NCBI RefSeq assembly: GCF_000092925.1
Contig: NC_014217.1
Span: 4,650,001 to 4,714,000, forward strand
Reading direction: 5' to 3'
DNA length: 64,000 nt
From: Ancylobacter novellus DSM 506
Lineage (GTDB): Bacteria > Pseudomonadota > Alphaproteobacteria > Rhizobiales > Xanthobacteraceae
The position numbers were made by a program, and so were the translations under genes. Positions 16,741 through 27,400 of the stretch are shown one piece after another. Below the pieces are notes generated by a model, which had not been told where the DNA came from, did no database searches, and saw only the letters and a program-made list of their open reading frames with translations. Numbering within the stretch: position 1 is the first letter of the stretch; every line of letters begins with the position of its first letter.

Positions 16741-18012
16741 ATGGAACGCCGATCGCCCGAACTTCCCCGCGCCGCTGGCGCGCCGCCGGTCTCCCGGCCC
16801 GCTCCCAAGCATGTGGGGCGGCTGGCGGAGGAACGGCGCGTGCGCCGGGACGAGGAGCACCGTGCTGCCGCCCGCGACCTCTCGACCCTGTCGGACATGG
16901 ATGCGGTGCCACCCGCGCCGAAGCCGGACTGGCTGGTGGAGGAGGAACGCCGGCGCGGTCGCGGCGCGCTCTCCAATGCCGCCGGGCGTTTCGAGCCGGG
17001 CGCGCGCGAGGCGTTCGACGATGGCTGGCAGTCGCTCGACAACCTTCCGCCCTTCCGCACCAGCGTCACGGTGGAGAAGCCGCGCACCATCATCAACCGC
17101 AACGATTCGCCCGATGTCGGCTTCGACCGCTCGATCAACCCCTATCGCGGCTGCGAGCATGGCTGCATCTACTGCTTCGCGCGGCCGACCCACGCCTATC
17201 AGGGCCTTTCCGCCGGGCTCGATTTCGAGACCAAGCTTTTCGCCAAGCCGGACGCGCCGGAGCTCCTGGTGAAGGAGCTCTCTAAGCCCGGCTATGAGCC
17301 GCGCACCATCGCGCTCGGCATCAACACCGACGCCTATCAGCCGATCGAGCGCGAATGGCGGCTGACCCGGCGCATCCTCGAAGTGCTGCGTGACTTCGGC
17401 CACCCCGTCGGCATCGTCACCAAGTCGGCACTGGTGCTGCGCGATCTCGACATCATCGCCCCCATGGCCGAGCGTGGGCTGATCAAGGTCGCGCTCTCGG
17501 TCACCTCGCTCGACCACAAGCTCGCCCGCATCATGGAACCGCGCGCCACGACGCCGCAGCGCCGCATCGACACCATCCGCCAACTTTCGGAAGCGGGCGT
17601 GCCGGTGGCGGTGCTGGTGGCCCCCGTCATTCCCGCCGTCACCGACGCCGAGATGGAGCGCATCCTCGATGCCGCCGCTGCCGCCGGGGCGAAGGAGGCC
17701 GGCTATGTGATGCTGCGCGTGCCGCTGGAGATCCGCGACCTGTTCAAGGAATGGCTGCTCGCGCATTTCCCCGACCGCTATCGTCACGTAACATCGCTGC
17801 TGAAGGAGCTGCATGGCGGCAAGGAATATGATTCCACCTTCGGCCACCGCATGACCGGCTCGGGGCCCTATGCCTGGACCATGGCGCGGCGCTTCGAGAT
17901 CGCCGTCGAGCGGCTCGGCCTCAACCGCCGCCATACGAAGCTGACCACCCGTCATTTCAGCCGCCCACCGAAGCGGGGCGAGCAATTGTCGCTGTTCGGG
18001 GAGGAAACATGA
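16741..18012 (+). CDS. PA0069-family radical SAM protein (SplB-like)
   Basis: The 423-residue protein carries the radical SAM cluster motif GCEHGCIYC with Cys138, Cys142 and Cys145, within NPYRGCEHGCIYCFARPTHAY, characteristic of the PA0069/Rv2578c group related to spore photoproduct lyase. The first 100 residues are Arg/Pro-rich and the SAM barrel follows, with GINTDAYQPIE and VTKSALVLRD. Enzymatic activity of the group is not established. A perfect LexA box 25 bp upstream indicates DNA-damage induction. It overlaps the downstream VOC gene by ATGA, forming an operon. A repair-related role is plausible but inferred. Confidence 0.9.
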   Translation: MERRSPELPRAAGAPPVSRPAPKHVGRLAEERRVRRDEEHRAAARDLSTLSDMDAVPPAPKPDWLVEEERRRGRGALSNAAGRFEPGAREAFDDGWQSLDNLPPFRTSVTVEKPRTIINRNDSPDVGFDRSINPYRGCEHGCIYCFARPTHAYQGLSAGLDFETKLFAKPDAPELLVKELSKPGYEPRTIALGINTDAYQPIEREWRLTRRILEVLRDFGHPVGIVTKSALVLRDLDIIAPMAERGLIKVALSVTSLDHKLARIMEPRATTPQRRIDTIRQLSEAGVPVAVLVAPVIPAVTDAEMERILDAAAAAGAKEAGYVMLRVPLEIRDLFKEWLLAHFPDRYRHVTSLLKELHGGKEYDSTFGHRMTGSGPYAWTMARRFEIAVERLGLNRRHTKLTTRHFSRPPKRGEQLSLFGEET

Positions 18013-18551
18013 GCGCCACGACCATGGAAGACCCGGCGAAGGGACCGGAGGCGGAGCCTCAAGATGCGGTCGAACACGAGGAGAGGAGCGGCAAGGTGGC
18101 CGCCTTCCGCAGGCGCGCCATGCCGCCGCTGCGCCTCTCGCTCGTCACGCTAGGCGTCACCGACCTCAAGCGCGCCATCGCCTTCTACGAGGCGCTGGGG
18201 CTGGAGCGGAAGGTGAAGGCGGCGGAGGGCGTCGCCTTCTTCGATATGGGCGGGGTGGTGCTGTCGCTCTATCCGCGCCACGAGCTCGCCACCGATGCCG
18301 GGATGCTGGCCGGCCGCGCCGGGCAGTTCGGCGGCATCACGCTCGCCTGCAACCGGGCGAGCCGCGCCGAGGTCGACGCCACGCTGATCCGCCTGGTCGC
18401 CGCCGGTGGGCGCGCGCTGAGACCGGCGCACCCGACTTCCTGGGGCGGCTATATCGGCTATGTCGCCGATCCCGACGGCCATCCCTGGGAGATCGCCCAC
18501 AATCCGAGCTTTCCGCTCGACGCCGAGGGGCGGATCACCCTGCCGGAGTGA
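18009..18551 (+). CDS. VOC-family protein (glyoxalase/bleomycin-resistance type)
   Basis: The 180-residue protein has a 40-residue charged N-terminal extension and then a VOC fold: LSLVTLGVTDLKRAIAFYEALG, followed by GGITLACN and YIGYVADPDGHPWEIAHN, the typical bbab ending. VOC proteins include glyoxalases, dioxygenases and bleomycin/fosfomycin resistance proteins. It starts in an ATGA overlap with the radical SAM gene, so it is likely co-induced by DNA damage. Metal ligands cannot be confirmed; the biochemical role is unknown. Confidence 0.85.
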   Translation: MSATTMEDPAKGPEAEPQDAVEHEERSGKVAAFRRRAMPPLRLSLVTLGVTDLKRAIAFYEALGLERKVKAAEGVAFFDMGGVVLSLYPRHELATDAGMLAGRAGQFGGITLACNRASRAEVDATLIRLVAAGGRALRPAHPTSWGGYIGYVADPDGHPWEIAHNPSFPLDAEGRITLPE

Positions 18552-18614
18552 GGCGCACGCGCGCGAAGGGTATGACGGAGAGGAGTGGGGGGGGCGGCGG
18601 CCCGTATCGCAGCC

Positions 18615-18704
18615 GTCATCCCGGACGGCCCACAGGGCCGATCCGGGATCGTGCAAACATAGGGGACCGATCCCGGCTCTGCGCTCCGCTTCGGCCGGGA
18701 TGAC
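18615..18704. repeat. Type B palindromic extragenic repeat
   Basis: Outer ends GTCATCCCGG and CCGGGATGAC are inverted; inside are GGCCGATCCGGGATCG and CGATCCCGGCTCTGCGCT units that also pair. Related copies occur at 31171-31258, 51814-51909, 61358-61451 and 63816-63905, with a short form at 46225-46266. Confidence 0.88.
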
Positions 18705-18756
18705 GGCGTGGCCTGGATGGCGGCACCGCAGCCGGCCGCCGCAGTCCCTCTACGCC

Positions 18757-19422
18757 TCAGTTCGAGCCGAGGAGCGGCGCCAGTTCTTTGTCGAGGTCCT
18801 CCGGGCTGAGGGCGCCGGAGACCTTCTTGCCATTGATGAAGAAGGTCGGCGTCGCATCGACGCCGAGCTCGCTGCCGCGCTTGGCCACCTCGTCGATCTG
18901 GCCGGCGAGCTTGGCATCGTTGAGGCATGCGTTGAACTGCTGCTCGCTCATGCCGCCTTGCTTGGCGATGGCCATCAGCGCCTGCGCCGGATTCTGGCTG
19001 TAGGCCCAGTTCTTCTGCGTCTCGAACAGCGTGTCGGTCATCGGGTAGTACTTTCCGTCGCCGGCGCAGCGGGCGAGCATGAAGGCGGCCTTGGCGACGA
19101 TGTCGAGCGGGAACTCGCGCAGGATGAAGCGCACCTTGCCGGTGTCGATATATTTCGACTTCAGCACCGGATAGGTGGTCTCGTGGAAATGCGCGCAGTG
19201 GCTGCAGGTCAGCGAGGCGTATTCGACGATGGTCACCGGCGCGTCGGCCTTGCCGAGCACCTGGTCGGGCAGGGCGCCCAGCGCCATCAGCTTGGCCTCG
19301 TCCGCCGACTGCGCCTCGGCCCGGCCGATGAAGCCGAGATCGCCGGCCCCGAAGGCGGCGATGGCGGCCGTGGTCAGGGCAAGGGTGCCCACTCCTTCAA
19401 GGAAGCGACGGCGGTCGATCAT
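18757..19422 (-). CDS. DsbA-family thiol:disulfide oxidoreductase
   Basis: The 221-residue protein has an N-terminal export signal beginning MIDRRRFLEGVG and ending around AEAQ (residue 38), consistent with Sec or Tat export. A thioredoxin fold follows with EYASLTCSHCAHFH, active-site Cys73 and Cys76 (CSHC), and a later VDATPTFFINGKKV segment with the cis-Pro. Two further cysteines (in ARCAGDGKY and NACLND) may form a second disulfide, as seen in alphaproteobacterial DsbA-like proteins. It lies 103 bp downstream of the DciA gene on the same strand and is likely co-transcribed. Confidence 0.9.
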   Translation of the reverse strand: MIDRRRFLEGVGTLALTTAAIAAFGAGDLGFIGRAEAQSADEAKLMALGALPDQVLGKADAPVTIVEYASLTCSHCAHFHETTYPVLKSKYIDTGKVRFILREFPLDIVAKAAFMLARCAGDGKYYPMTDTLFETQKNWAYSQNPAQALMAIAKQGGMSEQQFNACLNDAKLAGQIDEVAKRGSELGVDATPTFFINGKKVSGALSPEDLDKELAPLLGSN

Positions 19423-19525
19423 GGTCGGTCTCCAGGACGCGCCGGACGCTCTCGCCGGCTTTTGATGGGCTAGCGCCTACAGGCAGCGCGCGAACATGGC
19501 AACGGTGGGGCGACGGGACGTTGCG

Positions 19526-20029
19526 TCACCGCTGCGTGATGCACCGGCGGGCATCGCGGGCGATGAGCGCGCCGAGCCGCCCCAGCGCAGCGGCGAGCGC
19601 CGGATCCTCGAACGGACCGACCGTGCGGCCGAGTCGGCGCTCGACCTCGCCGCAAGCGTCGGCGTCCGGCTCGGTGAAAGGCCGGCGCGCGGCGCGCGGT
19701 CGCGGCACCGGCCCCTGGCGCAAGGCGAGGCGGCCGATGCAGCGCCAGCCGAAATAGCGGTTCACGCGCTCGATCACGATCGGCGCGTCGTGCTGCAATT
19801 CGATGGCGAAGCCGCCCTCGACCCGCACATGCAGGACGCCCGGCTCCGGGCTGTCCTGTCGCGAGGGCCAGGCGAGCTTGACCGGCACCGCCCGCGCCGC
19901 CAGCACCTCGCCGACGATCTCCGCCCAGCGGGTGACGATCTCCACCGATGCGATGCCGCGCTGGCGGCAGCTCTCCGCGATGGTCGCGTCGATCAGGTCG
20001 GCGAGCGGGCGCGGTATCGGTGGAGCCAT
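19526..20029 (-). CDS. dciA: DciA/DUF721-domain protein
   Basis: The 167-residue protein contains the DUF721 pattern PRPLADLIDATIAE... followed by VTRWAEIVGEVLAARAVPVKL and a small beta region (LHVRVEGGFAIELQHD), then NRYFGWRCIGRLALRQG. DUF721 is the DciA family, the ancestral loader or operator of the replicative helicase in bacteria lacking DnaC or DnaI. The start at 20029 gives the conserved N-terminus; a longer frame exists. It is divergent from mutY with a 65-bp spacer, the usual arrangement in alphaproteobacteria. Confidence 0.82.
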   Translation of the reverse strand: MAPPIPRPLADLIDATIAESCRQRGIASVEIVTRWAEIVGEVLAARAVPVKLAWPSRQDSPEPGVLHVRVEGGFAIELQHDAPIVIERVNRYFGWRCIGRLALRQGPVPRPRAARRPFTEPDADACGEVERRLGRTVGPFEDPALAAALGRLGALIARDARRCITQR

Positions 20030-20094
20030 CGGTGTCCCATCTTGCCCACGGCGGCTTCTGCCGCCACCTTGCAGGCGTCTTGCCCGAGGATCGC

Positions 20095-21174
20095 ATGCCA
20101 GCCGCCGCCAATCCAGCCGCACGCGCCGCCCCGCCGCGCAAAGCCGTCCCGCCGCCGGAGGCGCTGCTCGGCTGGTACGACCGCCACCGCCGCCGCCTGC
20201 CCTGGCGCGCCGAGGCGGGCAAACGGGAGGCCCCCTATCGCGTGTTCCTCTCCGAGATCATGCTGCAGCAGACCACGGTGGTGACGGTGCGGCCTTACTA
20301 CGCCGCCTTCCTCAAGCGCTGGCCCGATGTGGAGGCGCTCGCCGCCGCGCCGCTGGAAGAGGTGCTCTCCGCTTGGGCGGGGCTCGGCTATTACGCCCGC
20401 GCCCGCAACCTGCATGCCTGCGCGAAGGCCGTGGTGGCGCGCCATGGCGGGCGCTTCCCGGCGGATGAGGCGGCGCTGCTCGATCTGCCCGGCATCGGCC
20501 CCTATACGGCGGCGGCCATCGCCTCGATCGCCTTCGACCGCCGCGCCGCGCCGGTGGACGGCAATTGGGAGCGCGTGGTGGCGCGCCTCTTCGCGGTGGA
20601 CGAGCCGCTGCCCAAGGCACGGGCGAAGCTGCGGGCGCTGGCGCTCACCCTTCTGCCCGACGAGGGCTATGGCGATTTCGCGCAGGCGATGATGGACCTC
20701 GGCGCCACCATCTGCACCCCGCGAAAACCGGCCTGCGCGCTCTGCCCATGGCGGCCGGATTGCGCCGGCTATGCGACGGGCGCGCCTGAGGTCTACCCGC
20801 TCAAGGCCGCCAAGGCCGCCCGCCCGACTCGCCGCGGCGTCGCCTTCCTCGCCGTGCGGGCCGACGGCGCCGTGCTGGTGCGTTCACGCCCGGCGAGCGG
20901 ATTGCTCGGTGGCATGAGCGAAGTACCCTCGACGCCCTGGGAGGTCGACGGCGTTGCCAGCCCCGCCGGCCACGCGCCGCTCAACGCGCAATGGTGCGCG
21001 CTCAATGCGCCGGTCACCCACGTCTTCAGCCATTTCGCGCTGGAGCTCGATGTCTGGCGCGCCGACCTTTCGGCCGCGACAAGGGCACCAGCCGGGCATC
21101 GCTGGGTGCGGCCGGAAGGCTTCGACGCCGAAGCGTTTCCCAGCGTGATGCGCAAGGTGCTGGCGAAGCTCTAG
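20095..21174 (+). CDS. mutY: A/G-specific adenine glycosylase MutY
   Basis: MutY removes adenine mispaired with 8-oxoguanine. The 359-residue protein has LLGWYDRHRRRLPWR, the SEIMLQQTTV segment, the helix-hairpin-helix LDLPGIGPYTAAAIASIAF, and the catalytic-Asp loop VDGNWERVVARL. A [4Fe-4S] ligand set has C-X6-C-X2-C-X5-C spacing in CTPRKPACALCPWRPDC. A NUDIX-like C-terminal domain follows, with VLVRSRPASGLLGGMSEVP and HVFSHF. The start at 20095 was chosen from the conserved N-terminus. It is convergent with ccrM, 6 bp away. Confidence 0.95.
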   Translation: MPAAANPAARAAPPRKAVPPPEALLGWYDRHRRRLPWRAEAGKREAPYRVFLSEIMLQQTTVVTVRPYYAAFLKRWPDVEALAAAPLEEVLSAWAGLGYYARARNLHACAKAVVARHGGRFPADEAALLDLPGIGPYTAAAIASIAFDRRAAPVDGNWERVVARLFAVDEPLPKARAKLRALALTLLPDEGYGDFAQAMMDLGATICTPRKPACALCPWRPDCAGYATGAPEVYPLKAAKAARPTRRGVAFLAVRADGAVLVRSRPASGLLGGMSEVPSTPWEVDGVASPAGHAPLNAQWCALNAPVTHVFSHFALELDVWRADLSAATRAPAGHRWVRPEGFDAEAFPSVMRKVLAKL

Positions 21175-21180
21175 GCGCCG

Positions 21181-22374
<1,194 letters not shown>

Positions 22375-22469
22375 CTACCCTACTCAGGACGCAACACAAC
22401 AACACTGTGTCCACAATCTCCGTCGGGCACGGTAAAGACCGGGTAAAGCGGTACAGCGAGGAGCAGTGC

Positions 22470-23525
22470 GTGGCCGAGACTTCCCGCGAACGGCCGGTTC
22501 CGGAAGGCGAGACCGCGCGGGCGCGCTGGCATGGCGACGGGCTCGTCGCCCGCTCGATCCGCTTCGCGCTGACGGTGATGGCGCCGATCAGCGCCGGTCT
22601 CGTGGTCGGCGTGGATTTCTGGATGATCTACGCCATGGTCACCAGCATCCTCGCCTTCACGCTGGACACGGGCGGACCAGCGCTGCACCGGCTCGGCTGG
22701 ATGGGCGCGGCGGGGCTGGTGGTGATCGCGGGCACCGGCATCGGTACGCTGGTGGCCGGCGACATGCCGCTCATCGTCGCCGCCTTCGGCCTCGTCGGCG
22801 TGCTCTATGCGCTGGTGGAGAGCATCCATCCGAGCGCCGCCGCCGCGGCGCGCTTCATGTGCCTCACGTTGGCGGTCGGGGCGCTCTACGCGCCGCTGAA
22901 GGCGGTGGATGTCGCGGTGGTCGCTGCCTTCGTGCTCTATGCCTGGGCAGTCTCGCTGGCCTGGGATGCGCTGACCGGCCTGCTGCGCCCCTCGACGGCG
23001 CCGCCGCTCGCCATGGTGTTCGCCCGCCTCCGCGCCACCGAGCGCGAGCGCTGGGTATTCGCCGCCGCCGTGGCCATCGCCGTGCCGCTCGCCTTCCTCA
23101 CCAGCCTGACGCTCGGCCTGCACCGGCCCTACTGGGCGCTCATCGCCATCGTGCTGGTGCTCAGGGCGGATGCGCTGTCGAGCCGGCGACTGATGGTGCA
23201 GACGCTGGCCGGCACCCTGCTCGGCATCGCGGCGGCGCTCGTCTATGGCTATGCGCTGCCCTTCCACGCCGCGCTGCTGGTCGGCATGGCGGTGGCGGCG
23301 CTGATCCGCTGGCCGGCGCAGCAACTCCACGGCGCGCTCGGCACCGCCGCGCTCACCGCCTTCATCATGCTGCTCTTGGAACTGGTCGCCGGCAGCGTGG
23401 GTGGGGCGGCGCATGACATCGTCGAGCGGTTGATCGACGTTATGGTCGGCTGCGCCTTCGCCATGGTGGCGCTCGGTCTCGACCGGCTGGGACAGGCGCT
23501 GCTGCGGCGGATGCTGCCGCGCTAG
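22470..23525 (+). CDS. FUSC-family inner-membrane protein
   Basis: The 351-residue protein begins at a GTG with a good GAGGAG ribosome-binding site 6 bases upstream; a longer frame from 22332 exists but would overlap ccrM. It has about ten hydrophobic segments in two clusters separated by a short hydrophilic loop (residues about 165-195) and the pattern LGLHRPYWALIAIVLVL typical of fusaric-acid-resistance (FUSC) proteins. These are putative efflux components. No membrane-fusion partner lies adjacent, so it may act alone or elsewhere. Substrate unknown. Confidence 0.78.
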   Translation: MAETSRERPVPEGETARARWHGDGLVARSIRFALTVMAPISAGLVVGVDFWMIYAMVTSILAFTLDTGGPALHRLGWMGAAGLVVIAGTGIGTLVAGDMPLIVAAFGLVGVLYALVESIHPSAAAAARFMCLTLAVGALYAPLKAVDVAVVAAFVLYAWAVSLAWDALTGLLRPSTAPPLAMVFARLRATERERWVFAAAVAIAVPLAFLTSLTLGLHRPYWALIAIVLVLRADALSSRRLMVQTLAGTLLGIAAALVYGYALPFHAALLVGMAVAALIRWPAQQLHGALGTAALTAFIMLLLELVAGSVGGAAHDIVERLIDVMVGCAFAMVALGLDRLGQALLRRMLPR

Positions 23526-23569
23526 AGCATTTCCCGATCATATGGAATCATCTGATCGGGAAATGCTCT
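23524..23569. repeat. Type D palindromic repeat with GANTC in its loop
   Basis: Perfect 17-bp inverted arms AGAGCATTTCCCGATCA / TGATCGGGAAATGCTCT flank a 12-base loop containing GAATC, a CcrM site. It lies immediately after the FUSC stop codon. A second GAATC follows at 23579-23583. Confidence 0.9.
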
Positions 23570-23598
23570 CGCCTATTGAATCTCGAGCGCTTTCTTGT

Positions 23599-23621
23599 CG
23601 TTCGGATGTTTCATCCGAACG
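23599..23621. repeat. Short hairpin CGTTCGGATG-TTT-CATCCGAACG
   Basis: A perfect 10-bp stem with a 3-base loop lies between the type D repeat and the ICMT-like gene, 15 bp from its stop. It may serve as a terminator for either flanking gene; no T-run is seen. Confidence 0.75.
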
Positions 23622-23635
23622 GAAAGGGCTCTAGC

Positions 23636-24289
23636 TCAAGGTACCATCCACAGGATCGGCAGCAGGCCGTGTCCCTGGGCGATCTCGATGCCCTCGGCGA
23701 CCGGGATGGCGGCGAGGAAGACGCAGGCGTCGATGAAGGTACGCACTACCAGCTGCGGCCGGATCTCCAGCGTGTCGACGTTCCGCCACAGCCGCACATC
23801 CGGCACGAAGCGCGGCACCCGCGCCTTGTAGGCAAGGTAAGTCTCGCCGAACCGCTCGGCGAGGAACCGCTCCTCCTTGCGCACGACCACGGCGAAGACG
23901 AGGACGGTGACGATCGCGCCTGCTGCTGCCGCCGTGAGGCTGCCGAACTGCGCGCCGGCGCCGGCGGCGCCGATGAAGGAGAAGAAATAGAGTGGGTTGC
24001 GGCAGATCGAATAGGGGCCGACATCCACCAGCGTCGCCTTCTTGCGCCCGCCAATATAGAGCGAGCACCAGGTCCGCCCGATGATGGCGACGAAGAGCAG
24101 CACCAGGCCGGCCTGCTCGATCATCTCGTGCATGCCGTGCTCGTCAGTGTCCGGCCAGACCGAATGGCCGAACAGCAGCACACCGATGGCGACCGCGCCG
24201 ATGGCGTAGAGCACCAGCTTGCGCGTGTTCTGCACGGCCGCGATGTCGAAGCTGGGCGTGGCGTGCGGCGTGCGAGGAGCGTCGTTCAT
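23636..24289 (-). CDS. ICMT-like membrane methyltransferase
   Basis: The 217-residue product has four or five membrane segments and ends in the isoprenylcysteine-carboxylmethyltransferase core. Conserved parts include VGPYSICRNPLYFFSF (the RNP-Y/H motif), VRKEERFLAERFGETYLAYKARVPRFVPD, and a Trp-rich membrane boundary. In bacteria these proteins methylate unknown targets; the name does not imply protein isoprenylation. The start at 24289 (MNDAPRTPHATPSFD) gives the family-sized protein; the frame remains open to 24478. It is divergent from smc. Confidence 0.83.
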   Translation of the reverse strand: MNDAPRTPHATPSFDIAAVQNTRKLVLYAIGAVAIGVLLFGHSVWPDTDEHGMHEMIEQAGLVLLFVAIIGRTWCSLYIGGRKKATLVDVGPYSICRNPLYFFSFIGAAGAGAQFGSLTAAAAGAIVTVLVFAVVVRKEERFLAERFGETYLAYKARVPRFVPDVRLWRNVDTLEIRPQLVVRTFIDACVFLAAIPVAEGIEIAQGHGLLPILWMVP

Positions 24290-24487
24290 CAGGAAGATTC
24301 CGCGAAATGTGAAGGCCCGTTCAATCCGCCCGTCGCGGCTTTTTTCGGGCGAGCCGGCTAAGCGTTCCTCCGCATAGGCCGCCAGCCGGCTTCGGTCCAT
24401 GGCGAATGTCGCTTTTACCGCAACATCTCGTGGATCGAGCCTTGCCGCCCACTTGAACTTGTGTTCCAGCAGCGGCACGCTCAGGGC

Positions 24488-27400
24488 ATGAAATTCACCC
24501 GGCTGCGCCTTGTCGGCTTCAAGACCTTCGTCGAGCCGACGGAAATGCTGATCGAGCCCGGCCTCACCGGCATTGTGGGCCCGAACGGCTGCGGCAAGTC
24601 GAACCTCGTCGAGGCGATGCGTTGGGTGATGGGCGAGAGCTCTTATAAGGCGATGCGCGCCGAAGGTATGGACGACGTTATCTTCGGCGGCACCACCACC
24701 CGCCCGGCGCGCAACACCGCCGAGGTCGTGCTGGTCGTCGACAATGCGGAGCGCTCCGCGCCGGCCGTGTTCAACGACGCCGACCTACTGGAGATCTCCC
24801 GCCGCATCGAGCGCGAGGCCGGCTCCTCCTACCGCATCAACGGGCGCGAGGTGCGCGCGCGCGACGTGCAGATCCTGTTCGCCGACGCCTCCTCCGGCTC
24901 GCGCTCGCCCTCCATGGTGCGGCAGGGGCAGATCGGCGAGATCGTCGGCGCCAAGCCCGCCGCCCGCCGGCGCATCCTCGAGGAAGCCGCCGGCGTCGCC
25001 GGCCTGCACGCGCGCCGGCACGAGGCGGAGATGCGGCTGCGCGCCGCCGAGACCAACCTCACGCGCCTCGAGGACGTGATCGGCCAGATCACCGGCCAGC
25101 TCGACGCGCTGCGCCGGCAGTCGCGGCAGGCGGTGCGCTACCGTGCGCTCTCCGGCGACATTCGCCGCAACGAGGCTGCGCTGCTCTGGCTGCGCTGGCT
25201 GGAGGCGACCGGCGGCCTGAGCGAGGCGAGCCGCGCGCTCGACCTCGCTGTCCGCGAGGTCGCCGCCCGTACGGTGGCACAGGGTGAGGCCGCTCGCGCC
25301 GCGGCGGTGGCCGCCCATGTCATCCCGCCGCTGCGCGAGGCGGATGCCTCCGCCGCTGCCGCATTGCAGCGCCTGACGCTGGCCCGTGGTGAGCTCGACC
25401 GCGAGGAGGCCCGCGCCGGTGCTCGCCGCGATGAGCTCGACCGCCGCCTCGCCCAGCTCGGCGGCGACATGGCACGCGAGCGCGCTCTTGCCGCCGACGC
25501 CGGCGAGATGCTGCAGCGCCTCGCCACCGAGGCCGAGGAACTGGAGGCGGCGCAGGGGGAGGCGGCGCAGCTGGAGGAGGAGGCGGTCGAAGGCCGCGAG
25601 GCCGCGGCCGCAAAGCTCGCCGATGCCGAGCGCGACTTTACAGAAGCGACCGCTGCCAATGCCGAGCGCGCCGCCCGGCGCGGGACTCTGGAACGCGCGC
25701 TGCGTGAGGAGACGGAGCGCCTCGCCCGGCTGGAGCGCGAACTCATCCAACTCGCCGAGCAGCAGCGGCAGGTCGAGGCGAGCGCCGGTGCTGCCCGGCT
25801 CGACGAACGCCGCATGGCAGCGGAGGCGGCGCAGCAGGCCTTCGCCCGCGCCGAGACCGCCGCGCATGAGGCCGAGACCGCCCATATCGCTGCCCGTGCG
25901 GCGCTCGACCAGGCCCGCCGGCCGCTGGCTGAGGCCGAGCGCGCCGCCCAGCGGCTGGACACCGAGGCGCGCACGCTCGCCAAGCTGCTCGATGTAGGCT
26001 CCCACCGCCGCTGGCCGCCGGTGCTCGACGCGGTGCGGGTGGAGCGCGGCTACGAGACCGCGCTCGGCGCCGCGCTGGGCGACGATCTCGATGCGCCGGC
26101 CGATAGCGCTGCGCCGGTCCATTGGGCGCTGGTCGATAGTGGCGGCGATGCGCCGCTGCCCGAGGGCGTCGAGCCGCTCGCCGCTTATGTCGAGGCGCCG
26201 CCGGTGCTGGCCCGCCGCCTCGCCCAGATCGGCGTGGTGCTGAACCATGACGGCCCGCGCCTTGCGCCATTGCTGAAGCCCGGCCAGCGCCTCGTCTCGC
26301 GCGAGGGCGACCTGTGGCGCTGGGACGGGCTGAACGCCGCCGCCGACGCTCCGACCGCTGCCGCCCGCCGCCTCGCCGAGCGCAACCGGCTCGCCGACAT
26401 CGCCGCTGAGCTGGAAGGGGCGCGGGCCGAGGTCGCCATCCACCGTGCCGCGTTGGAGATGGCCGAGACCGCGCTGCGCGCCGCCGGATCGCGGGAGAGT
26501 TCGGCGCGCGAGGCCCGCCGCGCCGCGCTGCGCACCATGGAGGCGGCGCGCGACGACCTCGCCCGCGCCGAGCGTGCGGCGTCCGAGCAGGCCGCTCGCC
26601 TCGCCGCGCTGACCGCCAATCGCGGCCGGCTGGAGGTGGATCGCGAGAAGAGCGCGGCGGGACTCGCCGAGGCTCGTGAGGCCGTCGCCACCCTGCCACC
26701 GGCGGTCGAGGGCGAGGCCCTACTGGCCGAGGTGCGGGCCCGGGTGGCGCAGGATCGCGCCGCTCTCGCCGAGGCGCGTGCCCGGGCGGATGCGCTGGTG
26801 CGCGAGCGCGAGCAGCGTGTGCGGCGCCTCACCACCATCGCCTCCGAGCGGACCTCCTGGGAGGCCCGTGCCGGCGGCACCGGGGAGCGCGTGGCGGCCC
26901 TGGAAGCCCGTCTTACCGAGGCGTCGACCGAGCGCGCCGCGCTCGACGATGCTCCCGTTCAGTTCGCTGCTCGTCGCCGCGCCCTGCTCGACGAGACCTC
27001 CAAGGCCGAGGCGGCACGGCGCGAGGCGGCCGACCAGCTCGCCGCTGCCGAGGCGGCGCAGGCCGAGGCCGACAGGGCCGCGCGCGCCGCTCTCGATGCC
27101 CTCGCCTCCGCCCGCGAGGAGAACGCCCGCAGCGAGGCGCGTGTCGAGGCCGGCCGGCAGCGGCGCGAGGATCTGGTACGCGAGATCGCCGAGATGCTCG
27201 ACGGCCCGCCGGAGAGCGCGCACGAGATCGCCGGATTTGCGCCTGACGCCCAGATGCCTGAGCTTGCCACGGTCGAGGCGGAACTCGCCCGACTCAAGGC
27301 AGATCGCGAGCGGCTCGGCGCGGTCAATCTGCGCGCCGAGGAGGAACTGTCGGAGGTCGAGGGCCAGCAGAAGGGCCTCTCCGCCGAGCGCGACGATCTC

